The notes under the pieces were generated by a model. The model saw nothing but the letters and a program-made list of their open reading frames with translations, was not told where the DNA came from and made no database searches. From the NCBI GenBank assembly GCA_026826555.1, contig JAKSZT010054215.1:19462512-19526511 (forward strand): a stretch of 64,000 bases of DNA, in the 5' to 3' direction. This DNA is from Tolypeutes matacus (Eukaryota > Chordata > Mammalia > Cingulata > Chlamyphoridae). The position numbers and the translations under genes were made by a program. This document shows positions 11,276 to 25,045 of this stretch, in pieces (position 1 is the first letter of the stretch; every line of letters starts with the position of its first letter).

Positions 11276-12210
11276 AAATTCAATGGAAGAAATCATAAAG
11301 AAAATGATCCATAAAGATTTTCCATACTGGGTTTTTTGTTTCTTTTTTTGCATTTAGCTACTTTACCATCTTGAAGTAAATTTGAAATAGAGTATGAACA
11401 AAGAGCAAAAGAGAAAAACACTTCCCTCACACCTAGCTAGCCAATTTTCTCAGTGGATTTTACTGAATAGTCAATCCATTCTTCATTGATTCATTACGCT
11501 TTTTTAAAACTCATAGATTAAGTTTATTTGATGAATTCATGTGATCATGATGCTTGCTTCCAGAATCATCTTGTTACCAAATCAGCATCTATAACTTCAC
11601 CAGGTGAATAAACAGCCCAGGGTGGGCATTGCCACTTAATTGGACAAGCTGCACACTTTGCCCCCAAACCATAATAAGTGATCATCATAAGTAAGAAAGT
11701 CCCCAAGTAGAAGGTCAAATGATCTAGACTAAACTGGATACTCATTACAGAAGGAAAAGGAAATGCCCCTGCTCTTTCTAAAAGACCACTTTCAAATATA
11801 AATCATCTCCAATACATGCAAGCAGAGAAGTGTGGCTAAAGGAGCAACATAATACAAGAAATACATTTTCTTAGCGATCTGAGGATTAGTTGAATTTTAT
11901 CAATCCTTCTCAGCCCTTCACTGAGAACTACTACAATTTTTCAATATAAGACAAAATTAAGAACTCTTTAAAAAGAATAGCTATGCTACACAGGAACAAT
12001 TAGAATGCAACTGAGAACATTTCACAGCACCTCAAAACACTTTCCATCAGTTAATATTTTTATTTGTATAATAAGGAAACCTAAAGTTTGAATCTTATCA
12101 ACAGTAACACAATTCAGGGTACTGGAATGTACGTAAGATATTAGTATCATAAAGGTAAGAGAAAGAGTTAGAAGTATAAATAAATAAAATACCTTGTTGT
12201 TATTTTACTC
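11276..12210. other. Intergenic, no gene seen
   Basis: Possible weak reverse MIR trace at about 12060-12140; otherwise unassigned AT-rich sequence. Confidence 0.5.
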
Positions 12211-12610
12211 TTTTGGAGATCTATTTGCCAGTGTCTATGAAGCCCATACACATACATAATGATCCAGTAATTCCACTCCTAGGTAAATACAGAAATGTAC
12301 ACCAAAAGGTATGGACAAGGATGTTGATTGAAGCAATATTCTTAGAGCCAAAAACTGGATTAATTGATTGTGGTATATTTGTTGAAATACTATAGAGCAA
12401 TCAGAGTGAACTAACTATTCTAAACGTGCAACACTAATAAAACTTTCAAGCAAAACGCTAAAATAAAATCACCAAGGATGCATACTGTATTATTCTACTT
12501 ACATTGAACTTAACAATAACCAAAACTAGCCCATGGTGTTAGAAGGCAGTAGCAGGTACCTTGTTGTGGGAGCTGCTGATCTGGGAAAGGGGAGAAAGAG
12601 AGTGGGAGGA
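12211..12610 (+). mobile_element. L1 3' fragment, sense
   Basis: 'gatccagtaattccactcct' and 'gaatattgttgaaatactatagagcaat'-like blocks are L1 3'-region text. The later part resembles the 'cagtggttgcc...ggggag' stretch of L1 3' noncoding sequence. Strongly decayed. Confidence 0.55.
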
Positions 12611-15000
12611 CAACAAAACAATGACTGTACTAAGAAAAAGGATGTATATGGTATTTTGTTTAGGTGCCCAGCACTCTCTGCTGGAGGCTGGGCATCCCCC
12701 ACCTCGCCCCCCACCAGCAATTTTTAAATGTCCATACAAATGACATAGAGGTGTGGTGCATATGAAATTTTCTTATTCACATAGTGAACACCAAATAGAC
12801 TAGAAAAATATACATATTGGAAGAACGAATAACCAAAACAAATCCAGACCAAAAAAAGTAATGATCTAAAATGCTCTTAAGAGATTAAAATAATGTGCCG
12901 AATTTAACAAGGTGAATATGAGTGTGAGTCAATATAAGCCCTCAAAACAAACTGGAAAAATGCAGTATTACAGGATATGTGAGTGAACAGCAGCACATAT
13001 TATGGTTTGGTCTCTACATGAGTAAACATACTGAAGACGTTACAAAAATTTCTAATTTAACCTTCAATGTAGATCCATAGAATTATAAGGTCAATTGTGG
13101 AATAGTGCCATATTAGAGTGTTTAAGATAACTAAGGGATTCTAATCTATCTCAAATGAGCTTTTGTTGAAGAACTCAGATTTTTTTGTGGGAGCAGGAAA
13201 ATATCTAACAGTGAATCTAACCATTTTCTCTATCGGAAGCACTATTATGTGGCAGTGGGATTACAATTGCTCTGTATGGCCCAAAGAAATACAGGTAGAG
13301 CCTGGTCAGAATTTCATGAAGCTTTAGCGTGATATAAGAAAGTACTTTCTAACAGCAAAAGCTGTCTTGAAAAATGATGGTTCCACTCAAGCTGAAAAAT
13401 ACCCCAAATTGGAAGGTCACTGTTTATTGGTTATCCAGGTGGACCATGGACATATATGAATCACCAATGACAATGAACAAAAGTTTTAATACAATTTTAA
13501 AAATTTCTATAAAATAAATTCCCAAAGGATATGAGGTGAGGTATCACTAAGTGCCTGTTAATATGCCTTGCGCTGTATTATTTTTTGTCTTGTGTTAAAG
13601 GGAAATTTTCAAATAAATGTCAAATCATGCCTTCCATGCAGATATAAAGTAAACACATGTTAAAGATATTATTAATACATCATTACTGAGGGAACCAGGC
13701 AGATGTTAAACCAGTTCAAAGGAAAATCCAAAGAATAGACATGTTTATAGACAAAGAATATTGAAATGAATTTGTAAATAGACTCAAGACTAGCTTCTTC
13801 CACAATTGGGATGAAAGTAAATTGAGCCTCTAGTTGACAGACTCTAGATGCATGTTTATAAATGAGAATTATGTGCAATGATACAATTTATCTATAACTT
13901 ACAGAGTTGTAAAATAGCCCAAAAGCAATGAAAGGTTCCAAGCCCCATAGAATTAGTATGGTACAACTATGCTGTAAATAATGCATACTTTTCTAATGGA
14001 AATATCCAGTAATCTTTTTTGCTTAGTCCAAATTTCCTTGCACTTGAGAGTCTTTAAATTTTTCTGATGCAGTCAAATATGGAGAAATTTTCAAATAACT
14101 TGTTCCTTAATGAACCTGTTGCATTGTCATGTAAAACAAATTCTTAATGAATATGTTTTTTTGTGCTTGATGATAGTGACCCCTTAAGACTATGGCATTT
14201 TCTTAAAAAAGAAATTGAAATGGTTAAACCCAAATTCTATTTCTTTATATTTTCAAATATTTTATAGAGTTGATACTGAAAACCTTGATATTTATTGAAA
14301 TTCTTTAGTTTTCCCCTCTGACTTTTAGTCTGAAACATTATTCTCTTATTATTTTACTTTCTTCCACTGTAGACATTTCATATGGTAGCCCTGGTTATAG
14401 TCATTTATTATTTCCAAAAATCAAATTTCCAGTCAATAGATAAAATAAGATACTCAATTTATTTTAAAAGTAAGACTTTATAAGTAACAAGACTGATTTT
14501 ATAGAGCTAAAATGTAAATGTTAGTTAATTTGTTTCATTAAATATTTCATCAATCCATAAGCAAAACAATGGGAATTCCGAAATAAAACAAGTATTGAAA
14601 TGTTTTAAAAGGATAAAACCTAAGTTTTTTGTTTGCTTTATTTTTTTATTTTTTAATTCTTACAAACACTCCCCCTAAGGTTTTGAGAGAGAATCATTCG
14701 GGTTGACTACCCACACTGACAGAATTTAACTTATAATTGAAAACTACCGACTTCATTTCCTCAAGGTAGACAGATGTAACTATGGAAATGACCAGTCTAG
14801 AGAGCAAATATCCCACAAAATGCCACTCAAATGGCAAGATCTGTTTCAGAAACACCTTCTGGTTTGTTATGGTTCTAAGGCAGCCCTTCCAAAGATAGAA
14901 GGGAGCACATCCCAGGCTCCTTAAAGATACTATCGTTATGTTAAGAAAAGCAATTACTTGTAAAGTGCTTTGGGATTGATACTGGATTGTCACATATATA
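12611..15000. other. Intergenic, no gene seen
   Basis: 2.4 kb of AT-rich sequence with no frame over 100 codons and no repeat I can name. A T-rich low-complexity patch lies at about 14630-14660. Confidence 0.55.
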
Positions 15001-15215
15001 TATATTAAAATATATATATATATTTTTTTAAAGAAACTTAGATTACATAAATGTTACATAAAAAATATAAGGATTCCCATATACTCCATGCCCCATACCT
15101 CCCACATTTTCCCACATAAACAACATCCTTCATTTGTGTGGCACATTCATTACAATTGATAAATGCATTTTGGGGCATTACCACTGAGCATTGGATTAGA
15201 GTTTATAGTGTAGAC
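15001..15215 (-). mobile_element. Retroposon family R, antisense 3' fragment
   Basis: Starts with the TA/T-rich tail, then 'ggattcccatatactcc', 'caacatccttcatttgtgtgg' and 'ttggggcattaccactgagc', which match 52440-52570 on the same strand. It is truncated soon after. It lacks the extra 3' segment of the copies at 4143 and 10049. Confidence 0.75.
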
Positions 15216-15219
15216 ATAC

Positions 15220-15375
15220 ATAATATTTGAGCCTGCAATGACACCATGAGTTAATATTATTAGTCTTCCCAATGTACAGATGGGGTAACTAAAGCTCAAA
15301 TTTTGTCATGTTCAAGGTCATACAGTTTTTAATAATGAAACTATGAATAATATAATCCCTGAAGTCATTTCTCTC
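15220..15375 (-). repeat. MIR SINE fragment (probable)
   Basis: 'cccaatgtacagatggggtaact' and 'caaggtcatacagt' are the reversed MIR core blocks at normal spacing. Confidence 0.55.
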
Positions 15376-18300
15376 GTGTAGCATAGAGAGGGTGTACTGC
15401 TCAAAACAAGTTTATTAACAACAAAAAATAATCATTAGGAGAGACTCTTAAAGTGACCTTAACTAATTAAATACAAAGACATATGAATTGGTCAGGAAAT
15501 TTCATATGAAACAGGGAATACTGGTAATTGAAGTCCTAATACTGGAATTAGATGCTTTCCAGAAACCAAGGAAAGAGTAAACTAAGTTATGTGCATTCAA
15601 CTATGGCATTCATTTAAGTAGTCAGCGATGTGAATGCATTTTTATGAGAAAACATTTTAATTGGCTCCTTTATTTATATTTTTAGTGCATATTTAGTGTG
15701 GGGCTATCCTTAATTTTAGTCCCTTTCTACAGAATAAGATAAAAAGGCAGATAAAGGACATTTGAGTTATTTTAGCTATATATGTTTATTTATCTTGTAA
15801 ACCAGTGCCTGCATCAGATAGCTAAACAAGTAGCATTCTTATCAAGCTGTATGGTTAGAAAATAGATTTACTTTAAATCTGCAGTATATTCTTAAACTTT
15901 ACTTTGCCAGATAAATCATTTTTGCCATCCCATAAAACACTGCAGATATGATTTTCTTTTCACAATAAAAATCTGTGTGAGTCTTAGGGTACATATTATA
16001 AAGCTATAATTTTATTGACTTAAAACCAATATCTGGAACATTAGTCTCAGAGAACTTCCTCTATATCATTTTTATGACCAAAGGGTAGCCTAGTGTACTG
16101 AACAAAATAAGACAAATCAATATTCTCATCAATTAAAGAAACTTTTCCTATAAATCTCCCTGGTAATACAAAATTTTTCAAATTTGGCAGAGGTGGTGCT
16201 TTTTTAATAACTGCACAATAATTTTTATCTCCATCCCAATTTTTCCTCTGTCCACAATTACCTGAAGAACTGAAAGACCATGGAGAAGTAAACTGACTTA
16301 TTCATTAAGTCATGTTGCATATCTGGGCCATAATCAAGGGTTTATGCCTCTTAACTACTGACCAAGAGACTTAAGCCTTTCACTCTGATCAAGGAACATT
16401 GTTTCTACTAATAGAAAAATTTTTCCAAAGCTGATACAAATCCACAAATTCTGATACAATTTCAAGTTGTACCTCTTAAAAGAATTCCAATAACATAGAC
16501 ACATGCCCAATAACAGAAGACTGAGTGGAACTTTTTCTGTTTCCCTGGAACTTGGACCAAATGCTGGGGACAGAAAAGGACAGTCAAGTATTCCACTTTC
16601 TAAAGAAAGTTTCAAAAGAGTAGGGCCAAACAATCTTTTGAGAACTTCCTAATAGGTTTGTTCTTCACCCAACTATCATCTGCCATCCTAAGCTATTTGA
16701 ATAGAAGATCAGTGAAGAGGAAGAGAAATTGAATCACTGGAATAAGGAAAAAGAAAGGATATAAAATTTTGGGGGTCCCCAGGTTGGCAGAGGTTAGCTG
16801 TACATACAAATGGACTTGTTTATCAGAAAGATTTCTAGGAAAGAGGAGACACAATGTTAGCTGCTTGGGAACATAATGGATGCCAACTGCTGGCTTGATC
16901 TTCCAGCATCAGGCCTGCTGAGAAACAGATGGGGCCATAATACCAGGAGCAGCTGCCAGCATAGGCTTGAGGCCAGACGAGGCTTAGAAGAGAGCTGCTT
17001 CTGCCCCAGTAACACAGCATGACAATTCAACAACTGCAGGGGTTAGAGCCAGGACTAGGCAGATGAGTACCATGAGAAGTAAAGGAAACTCTTGAATAAG
17101 ACTGAATTTTTAAATGAAAATGACTGAGAAATCTCGGGTTTCTTCTCATGTATACAAGTTATCAGTTTTATCCATAATGATTGGAAATGAAAGCTCATGA
17201 TAGAAAGTTAAAATTGATTTATAGATAAATAGATACATATACAAACATCTGAGCTTTTGCTTGAAATTTATTTTCCTTGAAATGCTGTTTTATTAGCATT
17301 TTATTTTAAATACATTAAAAATTTTTTTATTTACCAACCAAAGCAAAAATAAAAAATATTGGGTCTATGATGTCAATAACCTGGCTAGTTTTCCAGTAGA
17401 TATTTCAAACCTGTTATCAGTAACAAAATACACATTTAAGTGAAACATAATTTTAACAATGCCACAGTCTAAATTTTCAAGTTCTGTAAAATGCCTGACA
17501 TTTTAGCCTTGAACAAACAGAAAAACCAGGCTAATTATTAATCTTCAATGTTATTTAACATCCACTCCAAACTTATTTTATTGTAGTTTATAATCTTAGA
17601 AAATAATGAAGGATTTAGGAGATTCCAGAAGGCCAGTGAAGGCTTTGCCATCTTGGGACCACACCCTGAGTGGCTTATAAATTCTCACAAAATCTTTCCA
17701 TATTGATTTACATGCTTTTGGGATTTAACATAAAATGTTTAGTTTGGGCATCCCTGATTCATTTGGCCTTTATACACCATCTCTGGAATCTGGTTTCTGT
17801 CTGTTTTGATCTCTAATAAATCCCCAGAATCCACAATAGTCTCTGGCTTAATAAACATATCTTGAATGAAAGAGTGAATATTTGACTATTAGCACATACT
17901 TCAGTGCCAAATACAGTGGCAGCACTAATAAAGATTTTGATTGATATAATTATAAATAAATGCATAGAATTCTAGGAAACAACACTGTAATTTTGACAAA
18001 TGCAGATTTCATCATGCAGCAGTAACCAAGCTATGACTATAAAATATGGTGCAGTTCTTATAGTGATGAATTAAAAGCACAAGTTTAACCCTTCATATGG
18101 TATTAAGATGACATTTGTGAAACTGTGTCATAGCTTGTAATTCTGATACAATTCATCAATGATAATATAAACAGAGTGTTAGCTATGTTATTTGCCTGGT
18201 CTGGGAGCCATCATCATATTTAAAATTACAGTATCCCAAACAGAGGCAAAGGAAATAATATGGAAAATAATATATCAGATCAGGATTCTGAGGATATTAG

Positions 18301-19140
18301 GTTACTTGATCTCAAATGTGTTGTGACCAAGATTAATTTTCATAGAACACTCAGTCTTTCCAATCAATTATATGTAAATAAAACATTGTATGGGATGACA
18401 GAAGAATGGAAGGCTAGGACTATTGAGCTATACTTAAAGGATGGCTTAGAGATATTCATGCATTTTTGGATAAAAATCCCTTCTATGATTTTATATTCAG
18501 TGGATGTGCAGAGGTTAAACTATTAACAACTACATGAATGCTCAATATAGCCTACATTTTGAAAGAAACGAAATTATTTAATGATACAATCTTCAGTATG
18601 GAAGTTTCCCAAGATAAAAGCAATGAATAACCACAAAATCTAGTTACAGTGTGTTGTGTTTTCACAGTTCTAAAATTTAACAGGCAAGTGAGAATTATAT
18701 CCAAAGTAAGAGAGTCACCTTGAATGCATTGTTTACTGGGAAGTGTGAGGAACAACTGAACCCAAACAATATTACCTAATTGCCAGAGACCTAAAATCTG
18801 TTGCTAACATTGTTAGAGGGATTTGAGTCTACTGTTAGAATCTCTTGGTTAGACCATGGCACTTTGATTGAACTTGACAGAAAATCCATAGAGTGATTCA
18901 CTTGCTTTGGAAGATTATGAGCTTACCACATTTGCAAAAAAACAATTAATTTTGAGGCACTATTTTTAGAAAGTAGTTAGTATAAAGTCTTTTGTTTAAT
19001 ATAAAGGCACTGTTAATAAGCCAAAGGAGAGTAAGTCAAACAATGATAAGAAAACAGTATATTTTCGTCTCATATGCTTTTTAAGATAAGAAAAGTTGTT
19101 TTCTAACAATTAAATGATAAGTCCAAATGCACAACACCAA
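15376..19140. other. Intergenic, possible L2 end only
   Basis: 3.8 kb without a convincing gene. At 17816-17880, 'tccccagaatccacaatag' through 'aataaacatatcttgaatgaa' looks like an L2 3' end. Nothing else recognised. Confidence 0.5.
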
Positions 19141-19997
19141 TTAAAATATAATCACAGGGGATTCTGGGAAGAGGGCGTCAGATTAGGCAGAAAAGGTTCA
19201 GGTCTCTCAAAAACAACAGAGAAAGAACCAAAAGCTCCCCAAGGGTTCTGCTTTGGGGGTCACCAGACCAGGACAATGCTTCAAAACTCTCAGGAGGGTG
19301 CAGGATAGAAAGATGAAAACCCAAAACAACAAACTATGAGTTATTAAACCTCCCAGCTGGCAGGGAGGGCTCCCTCCCCCACCCCCCGCCAAGATATTAA
19401 GCTGGGGTAGAACCCCTTTCTCATTGCAGCTGTCTGAGAGGGAAGCAGATGTCTTACTCTCTGTCAGCTGTCACAAAGGAAAAGGGAGGGGATCCGGGGA
19501 TTTTCTTCACAGAATTTGCCAGCAGAGCCCACTTTGAATCTCGGCTCTAGCCAGACCAAAACAAAGAAAAACTTAAAGATATACCTCTGTGGAAGGTGCT
19601 CCAAAGAGCACCATCTGCTGGCTGGTCTGGAAATTGCATGGACAAAAACTGCACTTAGGTCTCTCTATTGTCTAACTTCTGGGAGAAAATCTTCACTCCA
19701 TTAGTGAGTCCCTCACACGATTTTGATCATTTAAGCTAGATAATTTTAAATACTTAGAATAAGTTGAACCAAATATCAAAGAAGAACTATGAAAAAAATA
19801 ACTATAGGCAAGAGAGAGAAATTGGCCATCAGGGTAAATTTACCAACATATTCAGATGCCTAGACATCAGCAAAAAATTACAAACCATACTAGAGATGGC
19901 CCAGCCAAAGGAACAAATCAAATATCCTAAAGAGATATAGAATTTAAGACAAATATTCAATGATAATCACACAACTCTCCAAAATCAATTTAAAGAA

Positions 19998-20216
19998 TTG
20001 AAAGAAAACATAAATAAAGAGATAAAGAATATTAAGAAGACACTGGGTGAGCATAAAGAACAATATGAAAGCCTGCAAAGAAAAGTAACAAACATTATGG
20101 GAGTGAAAGACATGATGGATAAGATTAAAAATACATTAGAGGCACATAAGAGAAGATTTGAATTTCTCAAAGACAGAATTAGTAATTTGGAAGACAGAAC
20201 ATCTGAACTGGAATAG
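19998..20216 (+). pseudogene. L1 ORF1 coiled-coil remnant
   Basis: A 72-codon open stretch rich in Lys and Glu with heptad-like spacing and the motif ISNLEDRTSELE, typical of the coiled coil of L1 ORF1 protein, which trimerises and binds RNA. It ends at a TAG where the intact protein would continue, and the downstream RNA-binding part persists in broken frames to about 20660. Confidence 0.8.
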
Positions 20217-20939
20217 ACAGGAGAAAAGAAAGAGTAGAGAATAGAAAAAAATGGAAGAAGTTCTCAGGAAATTGAATGACAAAGCAAAACACAAAAACAT
20301 ACACATTGTTGGTATCCCAGAAGGAGAAGAAAATGGAAAAGGGGCAGAAAGAATATTTGAGGAAATAATGATGAAAAACTTCCCTGCCATTTGAAAGACA
20401 TAGATGTAAATATCCAAGAAGGACAACGTACCTCAAACAGAATTAATCTGAATAGACCTACGCTGAGACACCTACTAATCAGAATGACAATTACCTGAGG
20501 TAAAGAAAAGATTCTGAAAGCAGCAAAAGAAAAGAAACTCATCACATACAAGGGAAACTAGATAAGATTTAGTGCCGACCTCTCATCAGAAATGATGGAG
20601 AAGAAAAGAAAGTGATAGGATGTATTTAAGGTACTGAAATAGAAAAACTGCCAGCCAAGAATTCGTTACCCGGCAAAGCTGTCCTTCAGAAATAAAGGGG
20701 AGTTCAAAGTGTTCACAGACAAACAAAAACTGATAGAATATGTTACCGAAAGACCAAAATTACAAGAGATGCTAAAGGGAGTGCTGCAGGGCAAGAGACT
20801 TGGATTGGAGTGTAGAAATGAAGATTATTAGAAACAGTAAATAAAGGGTAAAAAGATAGACAATAGTACGATATGACAACAGAAAGCCAGAGGTCAAAAC
20901 GGATGAAGTAAGTAATGCCTTTACAGTAGTAACATAGAA

Positions 20940-21621
20940 TGTTAATGGATTGAACTCCCCAGTCAAAAGACACACACTGATGTGTGGATGAAAAAATATG
21001 AGCCATCTATATGTTGTCTACAAGAGATGCACCTCAGACAAAAGGACACAACAAGTTAAAAGTGAAAGGTTAGAAAAGATATTCTATGCAAATAGTAAAC
21101 AAAAAAGAGCTAGAGTAGCGATACTAAAATTTGACAAAATACATTTTAAATGCAAAACTGTTATAAGGGAAGAAGAAGGCCATTAAATATTAATAAAAGG
21201 GGTGAACAACAAGAAGAAATAACTATAATAAATATTTAAGCACCTAACCTCAGTGCCCCAAGATACATGAGACACACACTGGCAAAGCTGAAGGGAGAAA
21301 TAAATGTCTCTACAATAATAGTTGAAGACTTCAATACACCACTCTCAGTATTGGAGAGAACATCTGGACAGAGGATAAATAAAGAAACAGAGAGCTTGAA
21401 TAATATGATAAATGAACTAGACCTAACAGACATCTATAGAGCATTGCACACCAAAACAGCAGGATATACATTTTTTTCAAGTGCTCATGGAAATTTCTTC
21501 AAGATAGACCATATGTTAGGTCACAAGACAAGTCTCAATAAATTTTAAAAGATTGAAATTATAAAAAACACTTTCTCTGATCATAACAGAATGAATCTGG
21601 AAATCAATAATGGATGGAAAA
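20940..21621 (+). pseudogene. L1 ORF2 endonuclease remnant
   Basis: Opens at an NVNGLN-type motif near 20940. One frame gives LQEMHL at about 21017, the position of the catalytic Glu of L1 endonuclease (usually QETHL). Then KIFYANSKQKRARVAIL (about 21080) and, in a new frame from 21267, IVEDFNTPLS and RIDHMLGHKTSLNKF, which are the standard endonuclease blocks. Several frameshifts separate them. Confidence 0.8.
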
Positions 21622-22199
21622 AGGGAAAATTCATAAATATATGGAGATTAAACAGCACACTCTTAAAAAATAAGTGGGTCAAAGAAGAAATTGCAAGAGA
21701 ATTTAGCAAATATCTTGAGATCAATGAAAATGAGAACACAATATATGGAAACCTATGAGACACTTCAAAGGCAGTGTTGAGAAGGAAATTTATAGCCCTC
21801 AATGCTTACATTTAAAAAGAAGAGCTAAAATTGAAGATCTAAATGCACAACTAGAAAAAGAACAGCAGACTAATACCAAGCCAAGCTGAAAGAAAGAAAT
21901 AGTAAAGATCAGAGCAGAAATAAATAAAAGCAAGAACAGCAACAACAAAAAATAGAATCAATGAAACCAAAAGTTGGTTCTTTGATAAGATCAACAAAAG
22001 TGACAGTTATCTAGACTGACAAAAAAAAAAAGAGGAAGAAAACACAAATAAATAAAATCAGAAATGAGAGGGGGGACATTACCACTGACCCTGTAGAAAT
22101 AAGAGAGATCAGAAGAGGATACTATGAACAACTGTATGCCAAAAAATTAGAAAATGCAGACAAGATGGACAAATTCCTAGAAACACGAACCACCTCCAC

Positions 22200-23246
22200 T
22201 GACCCTAGAACAAACAGAAGACCTCAACAAACGAATCACAAGTGAAGAGATTGAAACAGTCACCAAAATCTCCCAAAGATAAAAAGCCCAGGACCAGGCT
22301 TCACAAGTGAATTTTACCAATCATTCAAAGACAACCCTATACTGATCTTGCTCAAGGTCTTCCAAAAAATTGAACAGGAAAGAATGCTACCAAACTCATT
22401 CTATGAAGTCAGCATCATCCTAATGCCAAAACCAGACAAAGATACTATGAAAAAAGAAAATTACAGACCAATATCTCTAATGAATATAGATGCAAAAATC
22501 CTTAACATTACACTTGCAAACCGAATCCAAAAGCACATTAAAAGAATTATTCACCATGATTAAGTCTGTTTTATACCAGTTATGCAAGGGTGATTCAACA
22601 CAAGAAAATCAATTAGTGTAATAAACCACATTAATAAATTGAAGAAGAAAAATCACATGATCCTCCCAATTGATGTAAAAAGGCATTTGACTAAATACAG
22701 CACCCTTTCTTGATAAAAACATTCCAAAAGATAGAAATAGAAGGAAGCTTTCTCAATATGGTAAAGTGCATATATGAAAAACCTACAGCTAGCATTGTAC
22801 TCAACAGTGAAAGACTGAAAGCTTTCCTGCAGAGATTAGGAACAAGACAAGGATGACCACTGTCACCATTGTTATTCTAGCTAGAGGTTCTAGCTAGAGC
22901 AATTAGTGCAGACAAAGAAATAAAAGATACCTAAATAGGAAAAGAAGAACTAACACTTTCACTCTTTGCTGTTGACATGTTCCTATATTTAGAAAATCCT
23001 GAAAAATCCACAATAAAGCTACCAGAAATAACAGATGAGTTCAATAAAGTGGTAGGATACAAGATTAATATGCAAAAATCAATAGCATTCATATTCACTA
23101 CTGATGTGCATTTTGAGGAGGAAATCAGAAAAAAAATTCCATTTCTAATAATGACTAAAACAATCAAATATTTAGGAGAAAACTTAAACAAGGACATAAA
23201 GGACCTGTATTCAGAAAACTACAAAATATTGCTAAAAGAAACCTAA
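22200..23246 (+). pseudogene. L1 ORF2 reverse transcriptase remnant
   Basis: Frame fragments carry [10 protein letters not shown] and [15 protein letters not shown] (22405-22510), both diagnostic for L1 reverse transcriptase. The catalytic FADD box reads F-A-V-D at 22965-22976, losing one metal-binding Asp. Stops follow FYQLCKGDST-type text at 22561 and elsewhere. Dead copy. Confidence 0.85.
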
Positions 23247-23975
23247 GAAGACTTAAATAAATGGAAGGACATTCTGTGTTCATGGATTGGAAGACTGAAT
23301 ATCCCTAAGATGACAATTCTACATATGCACCAATGTTCATAGCAGCATTATTCATGATAGCCAAAAATTGGAAACAACCCACGTGTGTATCAACTGATGA
23401 ATGGATAAACAAATTGTGGAGTATTCACATAATGGAATATTATGCAGTGATAAGAAGAAATGAAATCATGAAACATCTGACATCATGGATGAAACTGGAG
23501 GACATTATGTTGAGTGAAAAAAGCCAGACACAAAAGGACAAATACTGTATGACTGCCCTATTATGAACTAAATATATTATGTGAAATACAATTATGGGAA
23601 AAATTGCATATATAAACCTGTTTTTCTTTGAGGTGGAACAAACGTAGGATAATACTACAAAACGTTAATATCAGACAAAAAAAAAATACTAAGTGAAGGA
23701 GATGAGACAGAGTACTACATATTGTATTATTCCATTTATATAAAATGTAAATATAAATCAATTTTTAAAAATGACATTAGATTAGTGGTTATGTAGGGCT
23801 GAGGAAGGAATGCTAAGGAGTGTGGAGTCTTTTTTTTTTTTTTTTTTGAGTAATGAAATTGTTCTAAAATTTTTGAGAGGATGAATGTACAACATTGTGA
23901 TTATACTAAAAGCCATTGATTATATACTTCGGATAGATCATATGGTATGTGAATATATCTCAATAAAACTGCTTA

Positions 23976-24233
23976 ATAAACAAATAAGTAATTGTGGAAG
24001 AATAGCCAGAAATAGCAGCTATGTCCAACAGGGGAAATAGAGAGATTGAGAGGTGAGGAATTTTCTTTTTTCTTTGTTCTTGTTTGTTTGTCTGGTTTTT
24101 GTTTATTATTATTATTATCGAAATCATGGAAATGCTCTAATAATGATTGAAGTGATTGAATGCACAATTATGTGATTATACCAAATACTATTGTTTGTAC
24201 ACTTTGAATGCATTGTTAAAAAAAAAAAAAAAA
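23976..24233 (+). mobile_element. Second L1 3' tail with poly(A)
   Basis: Directly after the first L1 end comes another L1-like 3' noncoding tail, with 'gaggtgaggaattttc' and 'gattgaatgcacaattatgtg', closed by a 16-base A-run at 24218-24233. Probably a separate, strongly truncated insertion. Confidence 0.6.
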
Positions 24234-24825
24234 CATAATTGTGTATCATGATAAAAATTTAAACAATTCCGTGAAATTCTTTTGTATATAGAATTCCATA
24301 CACAGTTGACTACCATTAACTTGTTCAGAAATAATTGTTTAGTTTTTTAATTCATCAGTTAATAGTCATACACACATGAAAAATTACTGGGCATTTAAGA
24401 TGAAATGTCAAGATAATAAGTGCAATACATACATAATTTGAAATATGTATGTTGGACAAGTAGCTATATAAGAATGAAAAAGCTAGTAGAATATGTGGAT
24501 TGGTAGAGTACATGGATTATTTGAGATCTACCTTGAGTTTACAAGCTGGCGTGCAACTTTGTGGTCTTTTTAAATTCAGATAAGTATGTATGATACAAGA
24601 CACTCCAGGCATATTGTTGTTTTGAGCATCATTAACTTGGAGCATAGGTCAGCAGGATATTAGCCAGCTGTAGAGGGACCTGGGAAGCTTCTTGGTTGCC
24701 ATCATGTATCCAAGGTAAGACCTAACTATTTCTTCACTCATCAGGATATCCCTGAACTAGCCAACATTCTTACAGATATGTTATCACATTTATCTCCAAC
24801 TACTACTATCAATTCATACAATCTA
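24234..24825. other. Intergenic, no gene seen
   Basis: Nothing recognisable. Confidence 0.5.
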
Positions 24826-25045
24826 TAGTGGTTAAATCAATCAGTGGTTGCCAGGGCTTAGGACTAGGAAGAAAGCTTGGCCCCATAGAGGCAGCATGAG
24901 GAGACTGGCGTTGAGATGAAATTCTTCTGTATCTTGATTGTGGTATTAGTTACATGACTCTATGCATTTGCCAAAACTCAGAACAGTATACCACAAAGCC
25001 AGCTTTACAATATGTAAAATTAGAAATACATTTTTAAATGCAATG
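24826..25045 (+). mobile_element. L1 3' noncoding fragment
   Basis: 'aatcagtggttgccaggg', 'cttgattgtggtattagtta' and 'tgccaaaactcagaac' are ordered blocks of the old L1 3' end. Confidence 0.65.

Larger units (their letters stand above)
19141..23975 (+). mobile_element. Long decayed L1 LINE, sense strand
   Basis: L1 parts occur in the right order. A G-rich 5' region begins near 19155, ORF1 remnants lie at about 19985-20660, ORF2 endonuclease remnants at about 20930-21620, reverse transcriptase remnants at about 22200-23245, and a 3' region ends near 'tctcaataaaactgctt' at 23975. All frames carry stops and frameshifts. Text expected between the reverse transcriptase and the last part of ORF2 is missing at about 23325, where the sequence jumps to 'accaatgttcatagcagca'. 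A mobile-element fossil that cannot move. Confidence 0.88.

Noticed and set aside
19141..23975. Active retrotransposon
   Set aside because: Stops, frameshifts, a lost catalytic residue and a missing late ORF2 part exclude activity.
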